Part shown: positions 8,656 through 22,298 of the stretch, one piece after another
Position numbering within the stretch: position 1 is the stretch's first letter
Layout of the letters: every line of letters begins with the position of its first letter
Origin: Amaurobius ferox
Taxonomy: Eukaryota > Arthropoda > Arachnida > Araneae > Amaurobiidae
Direction: 5' to 3'
NCBI GenBank assembly: GCA_951213105.1
Contig: OX578133.1
Coordinates: 142,706,351-142,770,350 of the forward strand
Length of the DNA: 64,000 bases
Position numbers and translations under genes: made by a program
Notes under the pieces: model-generated
Database searches by the model: none
What the model saw: only the letters and a program-made list of their open reading frames with translations
What the model was told of the DNA's origin: nothing

Positions 8656-10833
8656 TTTTTAAATTTTTACGCTTGGGGCGCTGAAATCCCTTTTATTCGG
8701 TGGGCATGGCCAGTTTACCTAACGTGTGCAATCATGAACTTTTTCTTACTAAGTTATTGGGAGTGCGTAAGAGCTTTTCCAAGGACTCTGTATATTTTGT
8801 AACGTCCCATTGTAAAAATGTAGTAACATTAAACCACATAAATGCTGAATGCTCCACAAGTGAATGATGAATAATCGTTTGCACGAACAGTTTGATAAAC
8901 TCTGCGTTCATGTTGTATAAAGCTTCCTTGCAGAATGATGGGGTATGTATAACGCTTGATAATATATAAGAATTATAGTTTTGTAGAATAGATAAGTAAA
9001 CAGAAAACGACAGTGAATAGACAGAACGTTGTATTGAGTTTATTTGAAATAATGTAAGTGGCATAATTAGCAACCATTCATTGTCAAGTGCTAAGTTTTT
9101 AACAATTTTAAAGATAAATTCAGGTATTCATCGACTTTGGACATTTTGCACTTAGACCCGTGGTTAGAACACTTTCGACAAATGTTGAAAGTTTATTGGA
9201 GGGAAAAGTCTTATTTTATTTCTATGAGTCAAATAATTTCATATTTAAATTTGTTGTGCTTATGTGTGTAACATAGATATTGACATAAAATTATTTTATG
9301 GAAGTTTTAAAATGATTTTAATATTTTTGTGAAACTCAACTCTGTCTAATTTAATTATAACTTCAACTTGGAACGGGGCGCCGTCGTAAGTCGGGGGATA
9401 CCTGCATAGAAATATGAATGACAGCTCGTATTAAAAAGCTTGGAAATTTTGTATGAAGTCAATTTATTATTGAAAAGGGCAAACACATATTTTAGAAAAG
9501 AAAATCCTTGCAACGGATAATTCATATCCTAGCAAATATTATAAAAGTAGATAGAACCTTCATGATGGCTATTCATCATCTAAGACTTTGCGTTGTGCTC
9601 CAGCCTGTCATACAATTGCAGTAAGAAGACAAGGTCAGCAGAAAGTCAGGTTAACTATGTGTCCAAACAATTTATGTGATTCAGAAATAAAAAAAATAGG
9701 GTTGTCGTTGACTTTTCAGAAGTGTACATTTCTTATTCATTCGAAATACCCGTATATAGGTTTATATTTTTGCTTTCCCTGAAATATATATAGTGCATGT
9801 AAAGGTAACGTTTTGTGTTGGGATTACAATTCATACTCTAGTATTTTAATGAATTGAGAGTGTTTTGAGAATCCTTGAATACGAATCGGTTATTTTTAAA
9901 TAATGTTTGTGTAATTGTCGGCCTTTCTAAGCGCAAAATATTGAGTTACCCAAATGAAATTTAGACGATTATTGCAATCGATAAAAGTAAAACGCCTATA
10001 GATTTTATGAAAGGTCTGGCAAAGGCCTTTTAATTTCTTTCTTACTTTATTGAAATCTGTGTAGTTGAAAATTTACAAGACATTTTTCAAAAATTATTAT
10101 GAAAAGTTATTACACTACAGAGATAAAAAACGCCTGTTACTGAAATTAAAGCTCTCATACGGGGAAAAAATCCATAGCTTGAAACTTTAGTGGCAACTCT
10201 TCAGAAGCAGTAACGACATTCTCTATTTCAAAGAAGAAAAAATTCAAACTGAGGCATTTTTAACGGTATTTTAGTTATTTCCGCTTTGCTCGCCTGAATT
10301 TTCTTCTCCGAGTAAAAACGTCAAATCTTGTTTTGAAAGATCGTCTTTTTAAATTATTCAAAGAATGTTTAAATAAAATATTTCATACATAGTTTGTTAT
10401 TTTTCACGTACATAGTTTTCAATATATAAAGAACAAATAAAAATTAATTTGGTGGAACAATTGAAGATTATAAACTACTCGAAAGTCTGTGAGGCAGCCA
10501 TTTTTGGGTATGAAAATTTTATTGTAATTTTTTTTGCATACAAATACACCGTGGATTATTTAAAAACAAAGTTCTTGTACACTGTATTAACTGAGTGGAG
10601 ACATATTTCTTACAGAAGATTAGGCAGTTTTCATGTTCAAGTATTTTGTGGTATTGATAAGTTATCTTACTTCTACTGTTACTTCTACCTTTATGGAAAG
10701 GTATCTTTTATTTAAATGATTAATTTGAGCTGTAGGATGATGTGGAAGTAAAATAGCAATGTATGCTTCTTGATTACATGCGTATACAATACAGGATCTC
10801 AAATTACTGCTAAAAGTATAAAGTGTTATGTAG
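8656..10833. other. No gene recognised
   Basis: AT-rich DNA. Open frames up to about 110 codons occur on both strands, but none shows a recognisable domain, sensible composition or supporting context. Confidence 0.5.
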
Positions 10834-10887
10834 CATTTTATGCATTCTGCACATTTTATGCATACTGCACAATTTATGCATTCTGCA
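10834..10887. repeat. 18-bp tandem repeat, three copies
   Basis: CATTTTATGCATTCTGCA repeats at 10834, 10852 and 10870, with one change in each of copies two and three. The array ends beside a 12-bp inverted repeat. Confidence 0.8.
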
Positions 10888-10892
10888 CATTT

Positions 10893-10923
10893 TAGCAGTC
10901 ATCTCTTTAGAAGATGACTGCTA
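10893..10923. repeat. Perfect 12-bp inverted repeat (hairpin)
   Basis: TAGCAGTCATCT and its complement AGATGACTGCTA are separated by 7 bases. It directly follows the 18-bp array. No gene is nearby to give it a function. Confidence 0.7.
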
Positions 10924-11034
10924 GAATAACAAAAGAAAAAAAATTGGATAAATGCTAGATTAGAAGAAAGTCAAGTGCAAGGTTTTGTTAGTAGCAAATA
11001 TTTTGCCATACTATTGTTTTTACAATTTTTTTCT

Positions 11035-11575
11035 TTGAAACATCTATTTCTCAGGATCTGTTACAGATAGAGATTAGATGATGACTGATATGGATTCAGT
11101 ATCTAAATTTGGGGTAGAAAGGAGGATCATAAAAGATTTACACTTTTGATTCACTTTCTATTACCGGTTTACATTTTATTTGAAACATTTATTTCTCAAG
11201 ATTGGCTATAGATAGAAGTTATGTATAATTGATATAGATTTAGCATCAACTTCTTGAGGAGGTTGACTAAAAATTTTTATTTCTGGTTCATTTTCATTCC
11301 CGATTTTAAAGTTTTCCTCGAAACATCAATTTCCCAGTATTGATTATAGATAAAACTCAGGTGATGATTGATATGAATGTAAAAAAATTCTGGAGGAGAT
11401 GGAGGTTCACTAAGGATTTCCACTTCAGGGATTTTTCACTTTCGGTTTTAAATTTTTTTAAAACATTTATTTCTCAGTATTGGCAATAGATAGAGCTTAG
11501 ATGATGGCTGATATGGATTTAGCATTAAATTCAGGAGGGGGTGGGATGTTGCACTAATAAGTTCCACTTTCGTTT
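11035..11575 (+). repeat. ~143-bp tandem repeat family A, cluster 1 (about four units)
   Basis: Four imperfect units start near 11038, 11180, 11319 and 11459. Each has GAAACAT-x-TATTTCTCAG, then GATTGGCTATAGATAGAG, then GATGATGACTGATATGGATT, AGCATCAAATTC, GGAGG and a TTCACTAA-x-GATTTCCACTT block. Units differ by substitutions and small indels, so the array is old. The same unit occurs at 17.06-17.44 kb and, reversed, at 20.89-21.50 kb. Confidence 0.75.
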
Positions 11576-13839
11576 CTGAAGATACAAAATAATTCTGCAA
11601 ACGAGACTAATAACGCTTAATAGTTTTATTAAAAGTGAAGTGCAACCACCATTTGCCACCATAAATGTCTTCATAAATAAATGGTGGTAATAAGTCTGCT
11701 TCATAATGTTTTTGTTAACAATTTAAAGGAGTAAAATAATTCTTATATTTAATTAGCATGCAAAATTTTACTCTAGTGCGCTTTTCTTCAAAATGCAAAT
11801 GCAACAGTAAAATTCGTGTTTATTTCAGTAATGAGACTAATGAAACTTCATACTTAGTAATTATTGGGTTGCATTTTAATCCTTATTCAAACTAAGAAGA
11901 GTATTTTAGTAAAATAGAATATACTAAATGGAAAATCAATTAAGATAAATAATTTAACTTTCGCACTTTACTTTAATAAAAATACAAAAGTGAAACTGTA
12001 CTATTTAATGTTTCTTTTCGGTAGACACTGCTTTTTCTTCGGCGACGTAGAGGCACAACTTATACATACAACCGTTACAAGTAGCGCTTCTCAAATCATA
12101 AATCGGCTGTCTGTTGCCACTCACCACTCTTCTATATATTGGAATCTTTAAATTTTGTTTGTATATTCAAAATTGTCTTTATTGAAGTAACTAACAACAC
12201 CTTCATAATACAGTTTCCTTTAGATTTCAGATATGCAAATTTTATTTTCTCGGACACCGTTGAAAAAAAAATCTTTTGTTTTAGCAATGAATCGAGTCAC
12301 CAATCTCACTCTAATCAGTCGACGCTCTTGATTATTGATCGATTGAAATTAATAGTTTCCTCCAGTATTTAAAGTGGACCTTGCTGTTGTATTTTATTTT
12401 ATTTTTAACAAGGATACTTCAATTGGCGCCATATATACATTTGTTTAGGCTAAGTTACGATACATTTTATCGTAGTACAAGTATCCTCTATTTGTTTTCA
12501 GTTGCACGGGTATGTATTTTATTCGATAATTCATTTTCCACATAAGCTTACGAAGGGAGAATAATCTTCAAAACTTGTAAATGAAGGAACAAAATGCGTG
12601 ACATGAACGAATATTTCAGAAAAAACTTTGCGTGATGCATCTAAGATAAATTCCAATCCAATTTTTTATCCCCCATGTGGGTGTTGTAGAAAAAATCGTT
12701 CTCGATATACATATACTTTTATCTCCCACGAAACAATTTGCCGCTAAAGTTTATGACGTCAACTATCTTCACTGTAAGGATTTGCTCCTGCAAAAGGTCA
12801 CATCTGAGTTTCCTGTTTATCTATAGGGAGATCTGTTTGAAGAAAAGATTAGAAAGAAAATAAGATTCGACTTGCATTCCAAAATTAAAAGAATAAATAT
12901 GTAAATTATTCTGGGTGCTGAATGTGGCTTTTTTATATATATGGAAAACTGGCTTGATTTTTTTTCTAAAGAAACCATGCCTTAATTGAGAGTTTTCTCC
13001 AGATAAAAAGTCAGATTAGTAATGGTGTGAGATTAGTAACGGTATATCGATGCATCTGTATCGACGTATGATTTTACGATACAACGGTGTTTCGCATCGA
13101 TACACTTGTATACGATTCTACGTACCGATACAATAGCTTTAGATACGTATTGTATCAACAAATTTCATTAACTTGTGATTGTATTTTCCATTGAAAGAAT
13201 TCTTTTTTTAATTTTAGAAAATTTCCAAGTGATGATTTTGTTAGAATGATAAAAGTAATTTGGAAAATCATCGATCTTATCAAAAGTTGTGCATGAAATA
13301 CTCCTAACCTGTTTTCAAAACGCTGTAAATGATAGAAATTCTGAAAATATTTATAGATCTGAAATACGTTAAGAAATCTGATGTTGGCATCACATGATTT
13401 TACTTATATGAATCTGAATTTACTTATTTTACAATGAAAACATGATAAAAAGATGCACAGCATAGTGTGTGTAACATTGAATTGTACATTTGGTGCTTTT
13501 TCCGATGACAACGTTGTTTCCATTGTTGTGCACAGTTCATTAACATGTTTCATTCCTCCATTATCATCCTTTTGGATTACACATTTATTCTCGTTTTAAT
13601 TTACTTTATTTTTAGTGTGATACTATTCGTCTGTCGCAGCTTATATTCCTTGGATCTTGTGGCAAAAAACCATAATCAACTAACTAATTGGATGACAACA
13701 TGTAAAACTAATTAACCCAATTAACTTATATTTCAGGTAACTCTAAATTAACGATTATCAATATTGATAGCATTCTCAATAAGCAATGTAGTTCATCTAT
13801 TAAAATATTTTAATAATAAATTCATCAATGAGGCGTTAT
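11576..13839. other. No gene recognised
   Basis: AT-rich sequence without a convincing coding region. It includes the palindrome-rich patch at 13030-13160 described in the findings. Open frames up to about 80 codons look random. Confidence 0.5.
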
Positions 13840-14200
13840 TTCCATTAACTTTCCGTCATTTTTGCAATTCTGATGATATTTTCGACAATCAGGGGCTAAA
13901 TATCACCAAATTGGCGATATTTCGCAGGATTATTCGCGAAGTTCGTCAAATGTATCATCAAGTGCTACAAACAAACGGAGAAAAGGGCATTCTTATATAC
14001 TAGAAGGTATGCCCGTCATATGATGGAATTAAAAATTTGCAAAACATCACCTTCCATTTAGAGTCATTTTTATAAATGTGGCGACATTTTCGTCAATTTG
14101 GCAACATTAAAAAAGTCTCCAAGTTGGCGATATTTTGCCAAAATTCGTCGCCAGAGTTTCGCCAAGCGTTACGGGTGGAAATATATGTTGTTCTTATAGT
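13840..14200. repeat. Degenerate short repeats of the GCGACATTTT / CGTCAATTTGG type
   Basis: Short phrases such as TTGGCGATATTTCG, GTGGCGACATTTTCGTC, AATTTGGCAACATT and TTGGCGATATTTTGCC recur about every 15-40 bases. The same phrases occur inside the Helitron block (23.1-23.6 and 25.68-26.1 kb), at 31.37-31.43 kb and near 48.53 kb. No coding potential. Confidence 0.6.
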
Positions 14201-14389
14201 AGATAAAATACTAATGACGTCCAAATACAAAATTATTATCCAAAGTATCTTCTCTCGTGAGTGGTACGAGCAAACTCTACAAGAATAATGATTTATTTAT
14301 CGCATGAATAATTTGATTTGATGAATAATGAATAATTTATCGCATAATATTACATAAGAAAAGTGAACATATTTCGCTATAGTTAATAC

Positions 14390-14850
14390 ATTTTTTAATT
14401 GTATCTGATTTTTTGACAAATTTATTTGAAAAATGTGCAATATCTCGGGAACGGTTCATACTAGTGTTCTAAAGTTTGTGTCAATCGTTTTTAATAGAAA
14501 ATTACATTAGAAATGATTATGTACGTAATTTTATTGAAGGTTGTGTCTGTTTGATGATTATTTTAAAATTTAGGGGTGTCTGAACAGTTGATTGCGTGTT
14601 AAAAATATAGGCTTCCAGTATTCACTGAGTGCATATTTTGTACTAAATTTCGTTCGAATCGCTTCAATTTTTCTTGAGATATCGTCTCCACTGACACACA
14701 TACATACACGCACACACACACACATACAGACATCTCCTCGAAAGCGTTCGATTCCTACTCAGGGATACTTGAAACGTGATCTCCCGTTGAAACTCGAATT
14801 CGAATTTTTGACCCCGTCACAATACTTTCCTTATACATTATAGTTCCCCC
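14390..14850 (-). repeat. Dispersed repeat family C (reverse copy)
   Basis: On the minus strand it starts TATAATGTATAAGGAAAGTA, followed by GAATTCGAATTCGAGTTT-like sequence, a (GT)n stretch and a TTCGAAC-x-AAATTTGGTAC block. The same order occurs at 28027-28440 and 51485-51930, with partial copies near 44.0 and 44.6 kb. No coding signal. Confidence 0.65.
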
Positions 14851-17054
14851 CCTGTTCAGTGCCTAATCCACCATTGATCAAATCGATTATGGATCGGTAT
14901 TTTCCTTGGAAATTAGACTTTTGTGGTTAAGTTTTTCATAAATTTTATCTACTTTTCAGTAGGAATGTTATTTTATTAAAATAGTTGTAACAAATACTGA
15001 ACACGTGGATATTTTTCCCCCTATTAATGTCTTATTTTAAAAAATATATTAAATCAAAAGATTAGCTTGAAAGCTTGGATCTTTCAAGCTAATCAATCTT
15101 TGTCAATCGGGGCAGAAATGACGAAGTAAAAAGTACCTCATAAAAACACTTTGTATGACTTCAAGATGTCCTACGGCTAAAAAGGAGACAGTAAAACCTC
15201 CAACCCAAGAATTTCTTTATAGCTATCAACACAATTTCAGCACTACTTGTTTAAAAAATTAAGAAATATCTAAAAATCCAGTTTCTAAAAGAAAAATATG
15301 GGCAGCAGAAGAATTGGCAAGTTCTCCATTTAAAATCGCAAAGTTGAGGAAGATGAACTTACATAAAAAGAGACTTGAAAAAGAAAAAACACTGTGGCCT
15401 ACCTTCTGGAGCAGATACTATCTTTTGCGTTATTTTACATTTCTGTTGTTTTTCAGATACATGAAAAAAATTATCAATAGGATTGAATCCATAGAAAATG
15501 TAATTGTGCAAAGTCATCATATTGTTTTATTTTATTTTTCCTGCTGTTTGCCTTTGGGATACAATTTAGTTTTCCCTGGTAAGTCATTTCTGTTTCTTTT
15601 TCTCCGACAAAAAAAATTATCTGAAAAAGTTATAATTAAAAATCCAACTTTAAAGCTTTTAATAAAGGCTGAACGACAATTCCTTAAATTACCAAAGTGG
15701 GGTTGCTGGAAACGTTACTGACTTCAATTAAGGAATCTCAGGTTTGATTTCCGAAACCTGACGAATGTTAGAGTTGAACTTAAGTCTTGTGATCTGCAAT
15801 TGGCGTCCGATTTGAAAAAAAAGTATGGTAGGGGTCGTAAATTTTTTTATTTTTCCCCGGCCTCATTTTTATGAGGTAGCATGTATGATTATACAAAGGT
15901 ATTTTTTTCATGCTTGAAGCAACATACATGGGTAAAACTCAGGAGACTAAATTTCCTTTTCTTATTTGTGATGGAATTAAATCTTATATTATTCAAAATT
16001 TCTTTCATAAAACAACCTTTCCCAATCTGCTAAAAGTTTCCGAAATTCTAAAAAACTAAAATTGCTAAACAGTATGTTTTACAATTCAAAATACAATCTA
16101 CTAACGTGTATTTTATTCGTATCAGAATATGAATTAGAAAACTTTGTTCATCAACACTATTTTGTTTCCTTAAATTCCTCACGAATTTAGTTCTTGAATG
16201 AAAAAATAATATTAGATAATTCAGGAATCGCATGTAGTATTGATAATATAACATCAGAAACGAGACACGTCATACACCTAGAAAAACCATCGCCTCCAGA
16301 TATTTGAAAACCATGGTACTAATTTTAGTCACATAAATGTAGATGATATAGCATAATTTTTATACATTTGGTAACTGTGATCGTAGGTTTATACACTTAT
16401 GCATTCCATTTACAGATATAAATTTAACCACCGTCAGCCTTTTTTGTTCTATTTTCGTATAATTTGTTTATTTAGATGCTAATGATGCTTAAGCTTAGTT
16501 TTAATTTATATCGTTAAAGCGTTGTTTGGTTTTCGAAAATTCACTGTATTTTTTGATATAATTTTTATCAGATTTTTCCATCTTATCTCCTGGGGAGCGC
16601 TGGGTATTTGTGCTAGTTCAAAAATATTTATCTGATCATGGTTTCAAAATTCGCATTCAGGGTTAACTCCCGAAGCTTAAAAAAATCACGCTCTCAGTGA
16701 GGAATCAGCATTGGTAGATCGGGTTGACACTTTATAGTGCTCTTTAACACAAAATAACAGGGTGTGATTCTCCTATTTGCAGGGACTAGAACCTAGCCAC
16801 TGAAATTCCGTGCAGTTTGAACTTAATCTTTAATACATTTGAAGGTGTATACGTCGGAAGACTGAATTCGTGTACCCCTAAAGATGATCGTAAAGTTGCG
16901 GTATAGTAATTCAGAATCAAAGAAGACAAAACCGGTTCTCTGCTGTTGATGATCTCTGTTATAAGAGCTTGATTTCAAACTGATCCGACTTATTTATTGG
17001 TGACAAAAATTTTGCCATGCCAATTTTTTTTTGGGGGGGGGAAGGGGGAGATTT
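14851..17054. other. No gene recognised; includes a 14-bp inverted repeat
   Basis: AT-rich DNA. GATTAGCTTGAAAG (15060-15073) and its exact complement (15081-15094) form a 14-bp stem with a 7-base loop. A G9 run preceded by T-rich sequence lies at 17033-17041. The 135-codon frame at 15314-15721 has no recognisable domain and a biased composition, so I do not call it a gene. Confidence 0.5.
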
Positions 17055-17440
17055 TTGCCTTCAAAACATCTATTTCTCGGGTTCTGCTATAAATAGAGAT
17101 ATGACGAATAATATTAGTTAAGCATCAAATTTTTAGGGTGTAGTTGGTTTGCTAAAGATTTCCACTCCTTATCCAAAAAATATCTGGCCAAATATTGGTT
17201 ACAGATGGAGCTTAGATGATGACATATATGAATAAAGCATTAAATTCAGGAGGAGGTCGGGAGGCTCACTAAAGATTTCCTTCTCAGGATACTTTTTATC
17301 CCAGGTTCGAAAATTGTACTTAAAAGACCCATTTCTCAGGATTGGCTATATATAGAGCTTAAATGGTGGCTGATATGGATTTAGCATCGGAATCAAGTGG
17401 GAATAGGAGTTCACTAAGATTTTCATTTCTAGTTATGGAA
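17055..17440 (+). repeat. ~143-bp tandem repeat family A, cluster 2 (about three units)
   Basis: Units beginning near 17064, 17175 and 17320 carry the family A landmarks: CATCTATTTCTCGG, then AGATAGAGCTTAGATGATG-like sequence, AGCAT-x-AAAT and GTTCACTAA(A)GATTT-x-C. They are in the same orientation as cluster 1. Confidence 0.7.
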
Positions 17441-18604
17441 ATGATTTCCGACTATCCGTATTACTGTATGAAATAAGTATGCATAAAAGAATAAAAATGA
17501 TTAATTGTTGCGTCAAAAATTTGTATAATATTATAAAAAATGAGTAAAATATTAAAGTGTACACACCATTTAATATCTTTAATAATTTAAACAAAGAATA
17601 TTGCAGAATACATGAAGACATTTTCCCAATAGGTTATTTTTATAAATATATTTGTTACTATATAAAGGCTTCGTTATAAATTATTGTGGTTAAATGTCTT
17701 AATTTTTGTAAAGTAAGTTATACTTAATTTATTACTTGTTATTATTTAGTTTATTACTTGTTAAGTAAGTTATACTTAACTTTCTGTCTGTTTTTATTTC
17801 ACTTTGTGTTTGCAGCTAAGTTTTATCAAAAAACATGATTTGTTGCAATTTTTAAAGTCTAGTAAATGTCCTAACCAGGAACGTATATCGGTTTATATTT
17901 GAAAATATATTTGCCTAAATAGTTGCTAAAAATGCTTTATTACGATGCAAGGTCTCCATACTTGATTTAATCACACAAATATTGCAGTAGAATTTCATCT
18001 TGCAACTTAAAATAGTTAAGAATAGTTTAAAGTTAAAAAAGAGGAAAATTAATGTAAGTGAATGACATAAACTGAGATTCTTATACCCTATTAATCATAG
18101 GGATCGCTAGAATGCGGGGTTTTATCCATCAACCTGACATTCCCGATTGACATAGAATAGAATCCATCAATGGGGGGGAAATTCAGTTGGTATTCAGAAA
18201 ATACCGTGAAAGTAGCAAGGAAGTTAAAAAGAAGCAGCAGTCTTCGAGGTAAAAATGTTTAAAAACTGATTCTGTATGAAATGTGAGTTTTCATTTAGAA
18301 TTTCTGATGTGTGTATTTCAAGAAAACAACAAAGGATGGTTAAAATGAGCTGAACGCTTAAAAATATTCATTACTTATTATTTACACTGTAAAATATGTG
18401 TATTAAGCTGTTATGCAGAATAAAGAATCTCAGTTGTCACATAGGAAGAAGAAAGTTTTCTTGCTAAATAGAAAGTTTATGTATCTCTCCCTTGATTTGC
18501 CGGTCTCAGATGGACCAGATGGGACTTTGGCGTCATGTATATATATTATGGATATATTTTATATAATTAAAAATCAAATGTATAAAGAGTTCCCTGGAAA
18601 GTTC
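17441..18604. other. No gene recognised
   Basis: AT-rich DNA with a small direct duplication around AAGTAAGTTATACTTAA (about 17712 and 17763). No supported gene. Confidence 0.5.
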
Positions 18605-18746
18605 TTATGTACTCCAATAACTTTGCAACGGCTCCTGTGGATGCCGTTGCCACTGGGTTCCGGTCTAAATTGGATGGCACTTCTCTGCCGTCCAAACAGA
18701 TACTTTTTTTGGAGTAGGTTGGATGGTCTGGGTCGAAGAAGAATAA
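18605..18746 (+). mobile_element. Truncated SINE-2 copy (3' body only)
   Basis: CTAAATT-x-GGTGG-x-AC, then CCGTCCAAACAGAT and GGATGGTCTGGGTC-x-AA match the 3' half of the SINE at 46471-46745. The tRNA-like head is missing here, as expected for a 5'-truncated or older copy. Confidence 0.65.
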
Positions 18747-18825
18747 TTTTGGTGAATGAAAGACTGAATTTGGTGAAGAGTGAATAATTTTGGTGACTTA
18801 AGGTGAGTGAGTGTACATGTTAGGT

Positions 18826-19366
18826 CTGTCTATAGTAAAGTGACCATACTCCACCGAATAAAAGTTATTGCAGTGCCCTAAAGGATAATTTATAAAAAAT
18901 TAGCAAACAATTAACAAATTCAACAACAAAGCGATATAGATAAAAAAGTAAATAACAAAACTGTAGAGCATATTCTAATTAGTAGGAATTGATACCAGGA
19001 ACAAAAGAAACGCTTACATGAAAGACAAAAAATGCCTGCCAAAAGTTGTATTATCAGAACCTCTAACACGATGACTCCTGCACTGTTTGTCAAAGTACGT
19101 GGTCATATTCCTTCTGGAATTCAAATGTGCATGGTCGCTGAGGAAGGTGTTTAAAACAGGCTCTACACAATATTTCTATTCATGTAACTGTTGTTTATAG
19201 TAGCAATTTTGAATAGGACTGACATTCGCCAATACCTATACTGTGTCAAATAAATGCTATATGTAACAGTTTTATGGTAAATTCCTGCTCACTAAACAAT
19301 GCTCCACAACTTTGTAACTTGATTTTTTTGTTATCTTGTTTTGTTGTTGAGTTCTTGCTTAGTGGA
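18826..19366 (+). repeat. Dispersed repeat family B, copy 2 (uninterrupted)
   Basis: It aligns with 7868-8655 across its length, many substitutions apart, and lacks the SINE insertion. It serves as the empty-site reference for that insertion. Confidence 0.65.
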
Positions 19367-20884
19367 AATCCATAGGGAATCATCCCTTAACTCCTTTTAA
19401 AATTCGCCACTGAATCCATACCAGAAGCGTAGCGTGAGAGTTTTCTTTGGGAGGCTGAAAATTTGGCAAAAAATTTGGTATTACAAGTGAAATATATATT
19501 GGAATTCGCATTTTTACAAGTTTTATCTCAATAAGTTTTATTTATTAGTGAATAAAATAAAATAATTTTACATAAAAAGGCAAAGAGTGGATGAAATGCA
19601 CGATATTTTAAAATGTTACCTATGTAAGATGAACGCATACAATATATTTGTTTTTAAATGTTTTATTATTTTTAAATTAGATTAACTTTTACAATCATTT
19701 TATTAAATATGAAGTTATGGTCGCCCATAGGGGAGGTAAGGTAAAGAGGGGTAGCACTACCCCTTGGACATTAATATAACAAAGGCGAGCATCAAGCCAA
19801 CCGATGTTGTACATCATGTGCTTGATTTTGCCCTCCTCCCCCCTGAAAAAAGTTTTACAGACGCCTATGTATGTAGAAATATATTTTAATATTATTAGCA
19901 AGTGATAGAAAAAATATATCGGTATTGAAAATATAATCAGTTAGAACTAACGCAATAAAGCTATTCAAAAGGGTGCACTGAAAATGGATGAGAAATATAT
20001 CTGGAACATAAGTTTAGTTGAAAATCACTGTAGTCAACAATGTCCTTAAACAATTTTGTATATTAATTATTTACAAATACTATACTTCGAAAACTTAAAA
20101 CTATCTTAACCACAATATGCTAAAAATACGCTAGAAAGTTATCAATGGCTTTAGTTTAACTGAGATTCTCCTGTCACGTGATTTTTAAAGGGAAATCAGA
20201 TTTATTCTTTCTAAAACTCCCAAATACGCAAACGGATGCTTTGAAATAGTGTTGCTGTGACTAAATCTACTTCACAAACTACTTAAGTTTAATGGTAGTC
20301 ATTATTAGTACGTTTTTTCATCTTGATATTGTTTAAATTTAGGTGAATGTCATGCTATTCGTGTAAAATGACTCATATTTTTTAGTATTACATATGACTT
20401 TTTTCTGCGAAGATTAATTAATAGAACCATGTTTGACCCAACATGGCTAATCCATTAGTCTTGCCTAAGAAATTTTCCTTCATGAAACGTTACGTCTCAT
20501 ATCCAATCCTTGTCCTAAGTTACGATGTTTATAAAGGGTTGAAAATGAGGGAAGAAATAGCCACACCTTTCAAGAGGCTATCTTATAGTTCTAGATTATC
20601 AGCCAGGGCGGAGTTTAACAGGTGGGCGGTCCTAATACCATGCTTCTTTCAATGCACATTTAAAGCTGGATGATTTTAGCTTCTAGATATGCGTTTTAAT
20701 GGGAAAATAATTTTGAAATGTCTCTTGTTTAGTAACTAAAGTGTAACAGTTTTCTAAAAAAAGAATAAAATACATATATATATTCGCAAAGTTATATTAA
20801 AATGTATAATAAATTAAAGTATCTTTAAATTAGATTTTAATCAGGGGAGGCTCAGAGCTTTGAGCCTCAATAGATGCTACTCCA
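19367..20884. other. No gene recognised
   Basis: AT-rich sequence. An 8-bp hairpin, GAGGCTCA / TGAGCCTC, lies near 20847-20868 just before repeat cluster 3. Short open frames such as 20443-20673 show no known domain. Confidence 0.5.
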
Positions 20885-21500
20885 CTGATCCATACCACTC
20901 ATCATTTAAATTCTATCTATAGGCAATCCCAAGAAATACATGTGCCAAGGAATATTTTTGAATCTTAAATGAAATAAAATTCCGAAATAGAAATCTTTAG
21001 GGAATCAACCCCACCCCTTCCAAAATATGATGTCGATCCTATATCAGCCATCTAAGTTCTATCTAAATCCGGTTCTAAGCGGTAGACGTTGCAATTGAAA
21101 TATACATTTTTAAATCAAAAGTGACATCTTCAAAACCGGAAGTGGAACGTTTCAGTGAACTCCCCAACCATCTTTGAAATTTGGTGCTTAATCTGTATCA
21201 ATCTGTATCAGTTATTATTTAAGCTCGTCAATCCTAAGAGATGTTTGGAGGAAAGAGATGTTTGAGGGAAAGTTTCACCCTACCTCCTCCAGAATTTGAT
21301 GTGGAATCTATATCAGTTATAATCTAAGCTCTATCTATATCTAGAGAAATAGAAGGGACATGGAAAATGATAAAATTTGAATCTGAAACGGAAAAAGATC
21401 CGGTCACAAAAACTCTTAGTGAAAGCTCAACCACCCGTAGCATTTAATGCTGAACCTATATCAGTTATTATCTATGTTCCATCTATATTAGATTTAAAAA
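20885..21500 (-). repeat. ~143-bp tandem repeat family A, cluster 3 (reverse orientation)
   Basis: On the plus strand the complement of the family A unit repeats about four times: ATATCAG(C/T)-x-AT-x-TAAG(C/T)TCTATCTA, then CC-x-AGAAAT, then AAATC-x-TTAG(G/T)GAA. Each repeat is separated by roughly 130-150 bases. It is degenerate, like the other two clusters. Confidence 0.65.
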
Positions 21501-22298
21501 AAATATATGTTTAAAAAACTTTTAATAAAAGCAATAATGTAAAATTTTACCGACAATTAAGAGCGTATTGAAAAAAATAAAATAAATAAATTGATATAAT
21601 GATGATAAAATAAAATAAATAAATAAATAAGTTGATATAATAGTGATAAAATAATATTTAAGAATTAAACACGTGATTAAATCTTGTATTGCTTAAAAAC
21701 CAGAAAAGTAAGGAAATGTAAAAGGTAAGTAGATAATCTACGGTAAATGTTTTTTATCCAAAGAACCAATAATACTCAAATAAAGGTTGTCTTGAACAAG
21801 ATACACGATCAGGGCGATTCGATTTTAGTCAGAGGAGCAACTAGAGCAATGTGATTACACATAATTAGCTAAAATTGCCGCTTTTTGGGGGATGATCAAT
21901 CCTTTAAGGAATTGGAGCGGAAGCGTTACTCCAGACAGCGCATAAAATCGATGAAGAAAAAAAAAAGATAAAATCAATGTTATGGTTACTGTATAAGAGC
22001 AATTTTATCTAGAATACTTTTCCTGTGTTAAAAGAATACCTTGGAAGATAAATGTGTTTAATTAATATATTAAATTTCGTCAATATATTTTGATTTTGAA
22101 GAAAAAATAATCAAAGAAAAATCTGCTAGAAACAGATAGGGTTGAATTTGGCTGCTTTTGTGATCGCTGAATGTTTTTGTGTATATATTAGAGCTCAAAA
22201 TATCGAGACCTGCTGTTTAAAGTGAATTACAAACTTATAAAAACTGCAAAAACATGCATCCAGCTACCCTGTTTAAAGCAGAAGGTTTTCTCGTTTAA
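21501..22298. other. No gene recognised
   Basis: AT-rich DNA with a short (AAAT)n-like run near 21575-21650. It ends at the A that precedes the Helitron TC terminus. Confidence 0.5.

Noticed and set aside
15314..15721. 135-codon open frame, Lys-rich start and Phe/Leu/Tyr-rich middle
   Set aside because: Composition follows AT richness and no motif is recognisable. The length alone is not convincing in this sequence.
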